Assembly (NCBI RefSeq): GCF_003984645.1
Contig: NZ_RWKI01000002.1
Span: 124,001-188,000, forward strand
Source of the DNA: Variovorax sp. MHTC-1
Lineage (GTDB): Bacteria > Pseudomonadota > Gammaproteobacteria > Burkholderiales > Burkholderiaceae_C
DNA length: 64,000 nucleotides
Direction: 5' to 3'
Part shown: in pieces, positions 17,441 through 25,800 of the stretch
Layout of the letters: every line of letters begins with the position of its first letter
Numbering within the stretch: the stretch's first letter is position 1
Notes under the pieces: generated by a model
Seen by the model: the letters and a program-made list of their open reading frames with translations, nothing else
The model's database searches: none
Told to the model about the DNA's origin: nothing
Translations under genes and position numbers: made by a program

Positions 17441-20104
17441 TCATACCACCACGTTGACCAGTCGCCCAGGCACCACAACCACCCGCTTGGGCACGGCGCC
17501 CTCGGCATGCTTGGCGAGCACCTCGCTGGCCAGCGCGATCTTCTCGATGTCCTGCTTCGAGGCATTGGCCGGCACGCGCAGCGAGCCGCGCAGCTTGCCG
17601 TTGACCTGCAGCATCAGCTCGATCTCGTCCTGCTCGAGCGCGATCACGTCGACCGCAGGCCAGGGTGCATCGAGCAGCGGGCCGTGCAGCGTGTCGTAGC
17701 CCAGCTGATGCCACAGCGCATGCGTGATGTGCGGCGTGGCCGGGTAGAGGCAGCGCATCAGGATGCCGAAGCCTTCGCGCACGGCCGCCCGGTCGCCCGT
17801 GCTGCCGTCGGATTTGAAGCCCTCCAGCGCATTCAGGAGCTTCATCGCGCCCGACACCACGGTGTTGTATTGCATGCGCTGGTAGTCGTAGTCGATCTGG
17901 CGCAGCACGGTGTGGACTTCGCGGCGCAGCGCCTTGGCCTCCTTGCCGAAGGCCGAGCGCGGGTCGACCGCGTCGATCTCGATCTCCGTGTTTTCCGCGG
18001 CGCTGACGGTGGCCGCCTCCAGCGCCACCCCGAAGTTCCAGACTCGGCGCAGAAAGCGGTAGCTGCCCTCTACGGCCGCATCGTTCCACTCCAGCGTGGC
18101 TTCGGGCGGCGCGGTGAACATGGTGTAGAGGCGTGCGGTGTCGGCGCCGTACTTCTCGATCAGGTCCTGCGGATCGACGCCATTGCGCTCGCTCTTGCCC
18201 ATCTTGCCGACGCCGCCGTAGTCGACCTTGGTGCCGTCGGCCAGGGTGCCGCCGGCGATGCGGCCCTGCGCGTCGAGCACGGGCGTCACTTCCGAGGGCG
18301 GGAAGTACTCCTTGCCGCCCTTTCCGCTGCGCTTGTAGAAGATGTGGTTGAGCACCATGCCCTGCGTCAGCAGCTTGCTGAAGGGCTCGTCGATCTTCAC
18401 CAGGCCCAGATCGCGCATCACCTTGGTCCAGAAGCGCGCGTAGAGCAGGTGCAGGATCGCGTGCTCGATGCCGCCGATGTACTGGTCCATCGGCATCCAG
18501 TAGTCGGCGCCCTCGGCCACCATGGCCTCCTCGTTCTTCGGGTCGCAGTAGCGCATGAAGTACCAGGCGCTGTCGACGAAGGTGTCCATGGTGTCGGTCT
18601 CGCGCCGCGCGGGCTTGCCGCAGACCGGGCAGACCACGCCGGCATGGAAGCCTTCGTGCTTGGCCAGCGGATTGCCCGAGCCGTCGGGCACGCAGTCGGT
18701 GGGCAGCACGACCGGCAGGTCCTTCTCGGGCACCGGCACCGCGCCGTGTTCCTCGCAGTGGATGATCGGGATCGGCGTGCCCCAGTAGCGTTGCCGGCTC
18801 ACGCCCCAGTCGCGCAGGCGCCAGGTGGTCTGCATCTCGCCCAGGCCCTTCTGGCCCAGCGCATGGGCCACGGCCTTCACCGCCCCGGCGTAGGACATGC
18901 CGCTGAAGTTGTCGGAGTTGATGGTCACGCCGCGCTGCTTGTCGGCGTACCAGTCCTGCCAGCGGTGATAGTCGAAGTGCGGCTCGTCGTCGACCAGCAC
19001 GACCTGGATGATCTCGATGCCGTACTTGTTGGCGAAGGCGAAGTCGCGCTCGTCGTGCGCGGGTACGCCCATCACGGCGCCGTCGCCGTAGCCGATCAGC
19101 ACGTAGTTGCCGACCCAGACCGGGATCGGTTCGTCGGTGATCGGGTGCCGCACGTGGAGACCGGTGGGCACGCCCTTCTTTTCCTGCGTCGCGAGCTCGG
19201 CCTCTGTGGTGCCGCCGGTCTTGCATTCCTCGATGAAGGCGGCGACCTTGGGATCCTTCCTCGCGGCGTGCACGGCGAGCGGGTGCTCGGGCGCCACGGC
19301 GCAGAAGGTCACGCCCATGATGGTGTCGGCGCGCGTCGTGAAGACGTACATGCGGCCGCCCTGTATCAGCTTGCCGTGCTCGTCCTCGATGTCATGCGGG
19401 AAGGCGAAGCGTACGCCCTCGCTCTTGCCGATCCAGTTCTCCTGCATCAGCTTCACGCGCTCGGGCCAGCCCGGCAGCTTGTGCTGGGTGTGCTCGAGCA
19501 GCTCTTCGGCGTAGTCGCTGATCTTGAGGTAGTAGCCGGGGATCTCGCGCCGCTCCACCGTGGCGCCGGTGCGCCAGCCCTTGCCGTCGATCACCTGCTC
19601 GTTGGCCAGCACGGTCTGGTCGACCGGGTCCCAGTTGACCAGCTGCGTCTTGCGGTAGGCGATGCCTTTTTCGAGCATCTTCAGGAACAGCCACTGGTTC
19701 CACTTGTAGTAGCTGGGATCGCAGGTCGCGATCTCGCGGCTCCAGTCGATCGCCAGCCCCATGGCCTGGAGCTGGCTCTTCATGTAGCCGATGTTCTCGT
19801 AGGTCCACTTCGCCGGCGGCACGCCGTTCTTGAGCGCAGCGTTCTCGGCCGGCAGGCCGAAGGCGTCCCAGCCCATCGGCATCAGCACGTTGTAGCCGCT
19901 CATGCGCAGGTAGCGCGTGAGCATGTCGTTGATCGTGTAGTTGCGCACGTGGCCCATGTGCAGCTTGCCGCTGGGGTATGGCAGCATCGAGCAGGCGTAG
20001 TACTTCTTCTTCTGCGCGTCCTCGGTCACGCGGTAGGCGTCGGCCGCCGTCCAGGCGGCCTGGGCAGCGGACTCGACGTCGCTGGGTTTGTAGCTGGGGT
20101 TCAT
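17441..20104 (-). CDS. leuS: leucyl-tRNA synthetase
   Basis: An 887-residue class I aminoacyl-tRNA synthetase of normal length. The HIGH motif is within [16 protein letters not shown] near residue 45, and the CP1 editing domain includes [16 protein letters not shown] zinc-like Cys set ([12 protein letters not shown]) is present in the insertion. The second catalytic motif reads KMGKSERNG instead of the usual KMSKSKNNG, so Ser is replaced by Gly in the KMSKS loop. The two Lys that stabilise the transition state remain. It lies between exbD and lptE on the same strand. Confidence 0.97.
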   Translation of the reverse strand: MNPSYKPSDVESAAQAAWTAADAYRVTEDAQKKKYYACSMLPYPSGKLHMGHVRNYTINDMLTRYLRMSGYNVLMPMGWDAFGLPAENAALKNGVPPAKWTYENIGYMKSQLQAMGLAIDWSREIATCDPSYYKWNQWLFLKMLEKGIAYRKTQLVNWDPVDQTVLANEQVIDGKGWRTGATVERREIPGYYLKISDYAEELLEHTQHKLPGWPERVKLMQENWIGKSEGVRFAFPHDIEDEHGKLIQGGRMYVFTTRADTIMGVTFCAVAPEHPLAVHAARKDPKVAAFIEECKTGGTTEAELATQEKKGVPTGLHVRHPITDEPIPVWVGNYVLIGYGDGAVMGVPAHDERDFAFANKYGIEIIQVVLVDDEPHFDYHRWQDWYADKQRGVTINSDNFSGMSYAGAVKAVAHALGQKGLGEMQTTWRLRDWGVSRQRYWGTPIPIIHCEEHGAVPVPEKDLPVVLPTDCVPDGSGNPLAKHEGFHAGVVCPVCGKPARRETDTMDTFVDSAWYFMRYCDPKNEEAMVAEGADYWMPMDQYIGGIEHAILHLLYARFWTKVMRDLGLVKIDEPFSKLLTQGMVLNHIFYKRSGKGGKEYFPPSEVTPVLDAQGRIAGGTLADGTKVDYGGVGKMGKSERNGVDPQDLIEKYGADTARLYTMFTAPPEATLEWNDAAVEGSYRFLRRVWNFGVALEAATVSAAENTEIEIDAVDPRSAFGKEAKALRREVHTVLRQIDYDYQRMQYNTVVSGAMKLLNALEGFKSDGSTGDRAAVREGFGILMRCLYPATPHITHALWHQLGYDTLHGPLLDAPWPAVDVIALEQDEIELMLQVNGKLRGSLRVPANASKQDIEKIALASEVLAKHAEGAVPKRVVVVPGRLVNVVV

Positions 20105-20167
20105 TGGGCTTCAGGCAAGCCCGGCATCGGGCGGCCGGGGAATGCGGATTATCGCGGCAGCGGAAGC

Positions 20168-20629
20168 TCAAGGCTTCCTGGCGGCCGGCGCTTCGGTCAC
20201 GAAGCCGATGCGGCTGAGCCCCGCCTTGTTCGCGATGCCCATCAGCTCGACCACCTTGCCGTAGGGAACGGTCTGGTCGGCACGCAGCTGGACCTCGGTG
20301 TCGCGGCTGGCGGCGGCGGCCTGCCCGAGACGGGTGGCGAGCTCTTCGGTCGTCACGGCCTGGTCGTTGAGGAAGACCTTGCCGGTCGCATCCACCGCGA
20401 GGCTCACGAACTTGGGCGTGTCGGTCGGCTGCCCGGCGTCGGTGCGCGGCAGGTCGAGCTTGATCGAGCTGGCCATCAGCGGCGCGGTGATGATGAAGAT
20501 CACCAGCAGCACCAGCATCACGTCCACCAGCGGCGTGACGTTGATGTCCGACAGCGGCCGCTGCCCGCCGGCGCCGATCGCGCGCCCGCCGGTGGCGGTG
20601 CTGCCGAGCGAGGTGCGACCGAAGGCCAT
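20168..20629 (-). CDS. ExbD/TolR-family biopolymer transport protein
   Basis: A 153-residue inner-membrane protein with a single N-terminal transmembrane helix (VDVMLVLLVIFIITAPLM) and a periplasmic domain. The helix contains the conserved Asp (LVDVMLVLL) used for proton coupling in ExbD and TolR. SDINVTPLVDVML is the family signature. It is 10 bp downstream of the TolQ/ExbB-like gene and should form its partner. No tolA, tolB, pal or tonB is next to the pair, so whether it powers TonB receptors or the Tol system cannot be settled. Confidence 0.9.
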   Translation of the reverse strand: MAFGRTSLGSTATGGRAIGAGGQRPLSDINVTPLVDVMLVLLVIFIITAPLMASSIKLDLPRTDAGQPTDTPKFVSLAVDATGKVFLNDQAVTTEELATRLGQAAAASRDTEVQLRADQTVPYGKVVELMGIANKAGLSRIGFVTEAPAARKP

Positions 20630-20639
20630 GGGTGTGCCG

Positions 20640-21338
20640 TTAGACAGGCATCGGCCGCGCCGGCGGCAGCGGCGCTTCGCGCTGCGGCTCGTCGCCGAGC
20701 GCGCCGAGCAGGTCGTGCGCGAAGCCTTCCAGCTCGGCCTCGATCCGGCTGACGACGCGGCCGAACACGTTGTAGGCCAGCACGGCCGGAATCGCGACGG
20801 CCAGGCCGAACGCGGTCATGATCAGCGCCTCGCCGACCGGGCCGGCCACCTTGTCGATGGTGAATCCGCCGCTTTCCCCGGCAATGCCCACGAGCGCGCC
20901 GTAGATGCCCCAGACCGTGCCGAGCAGCCCGACGAAGGGCGCCGTGGCGCCCACCGTGGCGAGCAGGATCTGCCCGGCCTGCAGGCGCCGCAGTGCGGCA
21001 TGCAGGGCCTCGCGCAGGGCGCGCGTGAGGCGCTTGCCGCGGTCGACCGCGCCGCCGAGGGTGGCGGCATCGGACTTGGCGGCCAAGCTCCGGACCGCGC
21101 TCACGGCCGGCCAGACCAGCGCAGCATGGTCGAAGCTTCGGAGCTTCTGCTCGGCGTCGCCGAGCGAGGCCGATTGCCAGAAGGCCGCGATGCTGCGCAC
21201 CACGTCGCGCGTGCCGCCGCGCAGCAGCCAGGCTTTCCAGAGGATCACGACCCAGCTGGAGACCGACATCAGGAGCAGCAGCGCAGCCACAGAACGGCTG
21301 ACGCCGTCGCCGTGGGTCAGCAGCTCCAGCACGCTCAT
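20640..21338 (-). CDS. MotA/TolQ/ExbB proton-channel family protein
   Basis: A 232-residue inner-membrane protein with three predicted helices: near the N-terminus (SVAALLLLMSVSSWVVILW), at ILLATVGATAPFVGLLGTVW, and at EALIMTAFGLAVAIPAVLAY. The last two blocks are the ExbB/TolQ signature, including the pore-lining Thr and the GLLGTVWGI loop. The ATG at 21338 (MSVLELL) is chosen because the alternative ATG at 21356 lies inside the long inverted repeat at 21341-21606. It pairs with the ExbD/TolR gene 10 bp downstream. Confidence 0.9.
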   Translation of the reverse strand: MSVLELLTHGDGVSRSVAALLLLMSVSSWVVILWKAWLLRGGTRDVVRSIAAFWQSASLGDAEQKLRSFDHAALVWPAVSAVRSLAAKSDAATLGGAVDRGKRLTRALREALHAALRRLQAGQILLATVGATAPFVGLLGTVWGIYGALVGIAGESGGFTIDKVAGPVGEALIMTAFGLAVAIPAVLAYNVFGRVVSRIEAELEGFAHDLLGALGDEPQREAPLPPARPMPV

Positions 21339-21340
21339 GC

Positions 21341-21606
21341 GGGCCTGCTCACCCATGAATCACCCCCGCGCCGGGGCGGCAAGGGGTGCAGGGCTAGGCG
21401 CGGGCCGCAGCCCAGGCTGGCCGCCTGGGCAAGGACCGCAACGACGCCATGCGCCCCTTGCCGCCCCGGCCCTTCGGGTGAGGCCCCACTGAGGGCCCAC
21501 TCGTCGTTGCCAATGCTCACTGGGTGTTCAACCCAGTTCCGCTTGGCGCCTAGATCGGGCCCTCTGTGGGGCCTCACGCGGGGGTGGTTCATGGGTGAGC
21601 AGGCCC
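21341..21606. repeat. 266-bp nested inverted-repeat element between dapB and exbB
   Basis: The outer arms 21341-21370 and 21577-21606 are complementary at 29 of 30 positions. Inside are two further arms: 21368-21389 with 21451-21472 (20 of 22), and 21478-21498 with 21557-21577 (20 of 21). Each encloses a tip hairpin, CCCAGGC-TGGCC-GCCTGGG at 21411-21429 and CTGGGT-GTTCA-ACCCAG at 21520-21536. The predicted fold is a three-way junction. The element fills the whole gap and includes the last bases of dapB. Function is unknown: it could be a mobile palindrome, a cruciform, or a structured RNA in the dapB-exbB message. Confidence 0.85.
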
Positions 21607-22451
21607 TAGCGCAGGCCGAGCACGTCGAACATGTCGAACAGGCCGCTCTGCTGTCCGGCCAGGAAACGCGCCGCGCGCAGGCTGCCCTGCGCATAGGTCG
21701 CGCGGCTGGCCGACTTGTGCGTGATCTCGATGCGCTCGCCGGTGCCGGCGAACAGCACCGTGTGGTCGCCCACGATGTCGCCGCCGCGGATGGTCGCGAA
21801 GCCGATGGATGACGGGTCGCGCTCGCCGGTGACGCCTTCGCGCGCGTAGACCGCGCACTCCTTGAGGTCCCGGCCCAGCGCATCGGCGATCACCTCGCCC
21901 ATCTTGAGCGCGGTGCCCGAGGGCGCATCGACCTTGTGGCGGTGGTGCGCCTCGATGATCTCGATGTCGTAGCCGGTCGAAAGCGCCTTGGCCGCCATTT
22001 CGAGCAGCTTGAAGGTGACGTTGACGCCCACGCTCATGTTGGGCGCCATCACGATCGCGATGTCTTTCGCTGCCGCGGCGATCTCGGCCTTCTGCGCGTC
22101 GCTGAAGCCGGTGGTGCCGATCACGGCTTGCACGCCCAGCTCGCGGCATACGGCGAGGTGCGCCAGCGTGCCTTCGGGCCGCGTGAAGTCGATCAGCACC
22201 TGGGCGTCCTGGAGGCCGGTGCGCAGGTCGGCCACGATCGGGACGCCGCTCGCGGCGCCGAGAAAGGCGGCCGCATCGCTGCCGAGCGCCGGGCTGCCGG
22301 CGACATCGAGCGCACCGGCGAGGCGGCAATCCTGCGCCTCGCGCACGGCCTCGATCAGCATGTGCCCCATGCGCCCGGAAGCGCCTGCGACCGCGATGCG
22401 CCGCAGCGGGGGAATGGAGGAGGAGGAGGAGGAAGAAGAGGAATCAGTCAC
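21606..22451 (-). CDS. dapB: 4-hydroxy-tetrahydrodipicolinate reductase
   Basis: A 281-residue enzyme of the lysine/diaminopimelate pathway, reducing the dihydrodipicolinate-level intermediate with NAD(P)H. The nucleotide loop is VAGASGRMG, and the catalytic segment [17 protein letters not shown] holds the active-site His and Lys. No ATG precedes the nucleotide loop; GTG at 22451 with AAGG about 9 bases upstream is the best start. This start adds an unusual N-terminus with nine consecutive Ser residues before [10 protein letters not shown], encoded by a GGA microsatellite on the plus strand. It follows bamE by 43 bp. The stop TAG lies at the edge of the 266-bp nested repeat. Confidence 0.93.
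   Translation of the reverse strand: MTDSSSSSSSSSIPPLRRIAVAGASGRMGHMLIEAVREAQDCRLAGALDVAGSPALGSDAAAFLGAASGVPIVADLRTGLQDAQVLIDFTRPEGTLAHLAVCRELGVQAVIGTTGFSDAQKAEIAAAAKDIAIVMAPNMSVGVNVTFKLLEMAAKALSTGYDIEIIEAHHRHKVDAPSGTALKMGEVIADALGRDLKECAVYAREGVTGERDPSSIGFATIRGGDIVGDHTVLFAGTGERIEITHKSASRATYAQGSLRAARFLAGQQSGLFDMFDVLGLR
22416..22442. repeat. GGA trinucleotide microsatellite in the dapB N-terminus
   Basis: Plus-strand (GGA)6(AGA)2GGA encodes nine Ser residues at the start of DapB on the minus strand. Because the unit is a triplet, length change alters the Ser tract without breaking the frame. The tract lies between the inferred GTG start and the Rossmann fold. Confidence 0.85.
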
Positions 22452-22494
22452 GCGTTTCAGCCTTGAAGAAGCGGGCCGGCGCGGCCGGCGCGCG

Positions 22495-23049
22495 CTAGCG
22501 CGATGCTTCGAGCGGGGGATAGCTCGGCGGCAGCGGAGGCAGGGAGGCGGAGGACTCGCCGTCCGCCTTCTTGTCCTTGGCCGGCTCGAATTTCTTGAGC
22601 TGGTCTTCCGTAGCTTCCAGGACCGGTACCTTGCCGCTGCGCTTGCGGCTGTCGAGCGCAGCGACGAATTCTTCCTCGCTGGGCATCGGGTCGCCTTCGA
22701 AGCGTTCGAGCGCTTCGCCATTGAAGAACACCGTCAGGCGGCGTTGCTGGGGCTCGACGCCCTGGCGCCGGATCGTGAACACGTAGTCCCAGCGATTGGA
22801 ATGGAAGACGTCGTTCAGCAGGGAGGTGCCGAGGATTTCGCGCACCTGCTGGCGCGACATGCCGGGCTTGAGCAGCTCTACCTGCTCCTTCGACACGAAA
22901 TTGCCCTGGACCACCTCGACCTTGTAGGGCGTGATGGCATGCAGCGCATCGCGCGAGCGTTCGGTCACGCTGCTGCAGGCGCCGAGGCAGAGGCTCCCAG
23001 CGACGGCGCCGACGAGCAGCCAGAGGCGGCGTTGTGGAATGTCAGGCAT
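22495..23049 (-). CDS. bamE: outer-membrane assembly lipoprotein BamE (SmpA/OmlA)
   Basis: A 184-residue lipoprotein with an N-terminal signal peptide and lipobox LCLGAC. The SmpA/OmlA core contains [40 protein letters not shown] and [12 protein letters not shown], the signature of the BAM-complex subunit that stabilises BamA/BamD. The C-terminal 60 residues ([20 protein letters not shown]) are a charged, proline-rich extension absent from the short enterobacterial BamE. It is divergent from fur across 94 bp, an arrangement common in Burkholderiales. Confidence 0.93.
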   Translation of the reverse strand: MPDIPQRRLWLLVGAVAGSLCLGACSSVTERSRDALHAITPYKVEVVQGNFVSKEQVELLKPGMSRQQVREILGTSLLNDVFHSNRWDYVFTIRRQGVEPQQRRLTVFFNGEALERFEGDPMPSEEEFVAALDSRKRSGKVPVLEATEDQLKKFEPAKDKKADGESSASLPPLPPSYPPLEASR

Positions 23050-23143
23050 GGGCAAAAGGGCAAAGAGGGGTAGCGATATGATCGGGCCATTGTAGCGGCT
23101 GCCCCCCGGCGTGCCCCTCTCGCCAGCCGGCGCAGGAACCATC

Positions 23144-23563
23144 ATGGGCAACATCGACGAACTGAAGAACACCGGCCTCAAGGCCACCCTGCCGCGCCTC
23201 AAGATCCTCGAGATCTTCCAGAACGGCGGCCAGCGCCACATGACGGCGGAGGACGTGTTCCGGGTGCTGCTCAACGAGCACTCCGACATCGGGTTGGCGA
23301 CGGTCTACCGCGTGCTGACGCAGTTCGAACAGGCCGGCATCCTCGAGCGCAGCCATTTCGAGAGCGGCAAGGCCGTCTACGAGCTCAACGAGGGCAAGCA
23401 CCACGACCACCTGGTGTGCACCTCCTGCGGCAAGGTCGAGGAGTTCTACGACCCCGAGATCGAGCGCCGCCAGCAGATGATCGCGACCGACAAGAAGTGG
23501 ATCCTGCAGGACCACGCGATGTCGCTCTACGGCCTCTGCGGCGACTGCGCAAGCAAGCGCTGA
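23144..23563 (+). CDS. fur: ferric uptake regulator Fur
   Basis: A 139-residue Fe(II)-dependent repressor. The winged-helix DNA-binding domain includes [17 protein letters not shown], the recognition helix region [20 protein letters not shown], and a dimerisation domain with metal ligands [16 protein letters not shown] and a later CGDC pair. Length and order match betaproteobacterial Fur. A GGAAC lies a few bases before the ATG. It probably represses the siderophore receptor at 7623. I could not find a convincing Fur box in the 94-bp bamE/fur gap. Confidence 0.96.
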   Translation: MGNIDELKNTGLKATLPRLKILEIFQNGGQRHMTAEDVFRVLLNEHSDIGLATVYRVLTQFEQAGILERSHFESGKAVYELNEGKHHDHLVCTSCGKVEEFYDPEIERRQQMIATDKKWILQDHAMSLYGLCGDCASKR

Positions 23564-23585
23564 ACTGACAGACGGCGGCGGCCGC

Positions 23586-23673
23586 CGCCGGGGCCGCCCC
23601 AAGGCGGGCCGCGCCTCCCCCTCGGGGGGTGGAGTTACACGCAGCGAAGCGCAGTGAAAAGCCGGGGGGGCTA
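23586..23673 (-). repeat. 3'-end dispersed repeat, copy E (between hprK and fur)
   Basis: On the minus strand it starts at the hprK stop codon TAG, continues CCCCCCCGGCTTTTCACTGC, and has the CACCCCCCGAGGGGG stem-like module and a GCCCGCC/GGCGGGC pair. It shares the stop-codon position and general layout of copies A, C, D and F but is diverged. It fills the gap between convergent hprK and fur. Confidence 0.6.
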
Positions 23674-24630
23674 ATCATCTTCGCGCGCGCCTTCCATGGC
23701 CTTGTGGTGGCGCGCCACGAAATCGGCGTACGTGTCGATGCCACGCAGTTGCAGGATCGAGTTGCGCACCGCCGCTTCGACCAGCACCGCGATGTTGCGG
23801 CCGGCCACCACCTGGATGATCACCTTGCGCACCGGGATGCCCAGCACGTCCTGCGTGAGCGGCGCCGAGGGCATGCGCTCGTAATCGCGCTCGAAGCTGT
23901 CGCGCCGCACCAGGTGCACGATGAGCTTGAGGCGCATCTTCCGGCGCACCGCGGTCTCGCCGAAGATCGCCCGGATGTCCAGCAGGCCGATGCCGCGCAC
24001 CTCGAGCAGGTTCTGGAGCAGCTCGGGGCAGCGCCCTTCCAGCGTGGTCTGGTTGATGCGATACAGATCGACCGCGTCGTCGGCCACCAGGCCGTTGCCG
24101 CGCGAGATCAGCTCCAGGCCGAGTTCGCTCTTTCCCAGTCCCGATTCGCCCGTGATCATCACACCCAGGCCCAGGATGTCCATGAACACGCCGTGCATCG
24201 AGGTGCGCTCGGCGAAGTGCTTGGAGAGGTAGGCGCGCAGCAGGTCGATCACGAAGGCCGACGATTCCCGCGTGGCAAAAAGGGGCAACTGCGCCCGCTC
24301 GCAGATCGACAGCAGCTCGTCCGGGGCCGGCTGGCCGTCGGCCAGCACCAGCATGGGCGGCTCGAGCGTGACGATGCGGGCGATGCGCCGTACGCAATCG
24401 TCGGGCGTGCCGCGCGTCAGGTAGGCGACCTCGCGCGCGCCGAGGATCTGCACACGGTAAGGATGGATGTAGTTGAGGTAGCCCACCAGATCGGCGGCCG
24501 ACTGGGCGCGGCTGATGACGCCGGGATCGAACTGGCGCTCCGAGGCGCCCAGGCCCGCCAGCCACTCCCATCGGAGCGAGCCGCGGAACTCCTCGAACAT
24601 CGCATCGGCACTGATGACGGTCGGCTTCAT
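23671..24630 (-). CDS. hprK: HPr kinase/phosphorylase
   Basis: A 319-residue bifunctional enzyme that phosphorylates and dephosphorylates HPr on Ser46. The C-terminal catalytic domain has Walker [30 protein letters not shown] and the HprK signature [16 protein letters not shown]. The N-terminal substrate-like domain is complete. In proteobacteria hprK belongs to regulatory, not sugar-transport, PTS clusters; ptsN and hpf lie directly upstream on the same strand. It ends at a dispersed repeat. Confidence 0.96.
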   Translation of the reverse strand: MKPTVISADAMFEEFRGSLRWEWLAGLGASERQFDPGVISRAQSAADLVGYLNYIHPYRVQILGAREVAYLTRGTPDDCVRRIARIVTLEPPMLVLADGQPAPDELLSICERAQLPLFATRESSAFVIDLLRAYLSKHFAERTSMHGVFMDILGLGVMITGESGLGKSELGLELISRGNGLVADDAVDLYRINQTTLEGRCPELLQNLLEVRGIGLLDIRAIFGETAVRRKMRLKLIVHLVRRDSFERDYERMPSAPLTQDVLGIPVRKVIIQVVAGRNIAVLVEAAVRNSILQLRGIDTYADFVARHHKAMEGAREDD

Positions 24631-24658
24631 GCGCCAGACTGTCTCATGCGGATGCGCT

Positions 24659-25126
24659 TCAAGCCACCTGGGCGGATTGCCATCCTGCGATCAGGGCGTG
24701 GAGCGCGGCGGCGTCGGAACTCGACTTGATCTGCTCGCGCAGGCCGGCATCGCTGAGCAGCTCTGCGATCTCCGAAAGTATTTCAAGGTGTTTCTGCGTC
24801 GCCGCCTCGGGCACCAGCAGGAAGATCAGCAGCACTACCGGCTGCTCGTCCGGCGCGTCGAAACCGATCGGATTCGCGAGCTGGAACACCGCAGCCATCG
24901 GCGACTTGAGGCCCTTGATGCGCCCATGGGGGATGGCTACGCCGTGGCCGAGGCCGGTGGAACCCAGGCGCTCGCGGGCGAACAGGCTGTCGGTGATGAG
25001 GGCGCGGCCAAGGCCATGCAGGTTTTCAAACAGCAAGCCCGCTTCTTCAAAAGCACGCTTCTTGCTGGTGGCCTCGACGCTCACGAGGACTTGAGCGGGC
25101 GGCAGGATGGACGCGAGTCGGTTCAT
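24659..25126 (-). CDS. ptsN: nitrogen-PTS EIIA protein
   Basis: A 155-residue EIIA-Ntr regulator. The phosphoacceptor is His67 in [12 protein letters not shown]. The family pattern [14 protein letters not shown] and the later [20 protein letters not shown] are complete. In the nitrogen-related PTS, EIIA-Ntr receives phosphate from PtsP/NPr and controls targets such as K+ transport and sigma-54 functions. It lies 28 bp upstream of hprK and downstream of hpf and its terminator-like hairpin, in the usual hpf-ptsN-hprK order; rpoN is not in the window. Confidence 0.95.
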   Translation of the reverse strand: MNRLASILPPAQVLVSVEATSKKRAFEEAGLLFENLHGLGRALITDSLFARERLGSTGLGHGVAIPHGRIKGLKSPMAAVFQLANPIGFDAPDEQPVVLLIFLLVPEAATQKHLEILSEIAELLSDAGLREQIKSSSDAAALHALIAGWQSAQVA

Positions 25127-25161
25127 GTTGGGGCAGGGCGGGGGCGATTATGCACCTGCTC

Positions 25162-25192
25162 CACAAAAAGCAAAGAGCCGCCCGAAGGCGGC
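25162..25192 (-). terminator. Rho-independent terminator after hpf
   Basis: On the minus strand GCCGCC-TTCG-GGCGGC (25192-25177), with the very stable UUCG loop, is followed by TCTTTGCTTTTTG. It lies between hpf and ptsN, so hpf mRNA may largely end here with partial read-through into ptsN-hprK. Confidence 0.8.
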
Positions 25193-25219
25193 CCGCAAGA
25201 GTATTTGCCCGGAGAGGTA

Positions 25220-25549
25220 CTACATCACGCGCTTCGGCGCCTCGTGATGGTGGTCCTGCAGGCGGTCTTTGTGGCGGACGACCTGCCGATCGAGCTTGTC
25301 CACCAACTCGTCGACCGCGGCGTAAAGATCAGCGTGGCTCGATTCCGCGAACATGTCATTGCCCTTGACGTGAATATTGCATTCGGCTCGTTGCCGGCGT
25401 TCCTTTTCCTTTTGCTTTTCCACCGTGAGGATCACCTTCACATCGACCACCTGGTCGAAATGGCGGGTGATTCGGTCCAGCTTGCTCGTAACGTAGCTGC
25501 GCAAGGCGGGGGTGACGTCGAGGTGATGACCGCTGATCGTCAAATTCAT
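25220..25549 (-). CDS. hpf: ribosome hibernation-promoting factor
   Basis: A 109-residue short-form HPF/YfiA protein that binds the 30S decoding region and favours 100S dimers in stationary phase. The fold pattern [20 protein letters not shown], then [20 protein letters not shown] and [19 protein letters not shown] is clear. A perfect AGGAGG lies 7 bases before the ATG. The 250-bp leader region upstream contains a TTCACG-GGAT-CGTGAA palindrome (25591-25606) and a purine tract. The gene is the first of the hpf-ptsN-hprK group. Confidence 0.95.
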   Translation of the reverse strand: MNLTISGHHLDVTPALRSYVTSKLDRITRHFDQVVDVKVILTVEKQKEKERRQRAECNIHVKGNDMFAESSHADLYAAVDELVDKLDRQVVRHKDRLQDHHHEAPKRVM

Positions 25550-25800
25550 GAATGACCTCCTGGATTGACGGTTGGGGAAAAAGACCTCGCTTCACGGGAT
25601 CGTGAAACGCGGCCGGCGAAACAGGGAGAAGGTGGGGGAAGGAGAGAAGAAAAGAAGGGGAGAGAGGGAAGAGGAAGGTCGGTTCACTATGCCCATGCTG
25701 TCATCGAATTGCAATCCCTTTCCGGGGCAAACCCCGGCACCGCCCGCCCCTGCTCGCGGGCTGCTATCGATTCGATAGTGCTAAAGACCTCGCGCGACGC
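25550..25800. other. helicase-hpf intergenic region with palindromes and a purine tract
   Basis: This gene-free gap holds four structures: TTCACG-GGAT-CGTGAA at 25591-25606, an uninterrupted 45-nt purine run at 25634-25678, the hairpin CCGGGG-CAAA-CCCCGG at 25722-25737, and the near-perfect palindrome CTATCGA-T-TCGATAG at 25764-25778. It must contain the hpf promoter (minus strand), which I cannot place with confidence. Confidence 0.75.

Noticed and set aside
23050..23143. Fur autoregulatory box in the bamE/fur gap
   Set aside because: Only loose A/T patches such as GATATGAT are present, and no pair of half-sites fits.
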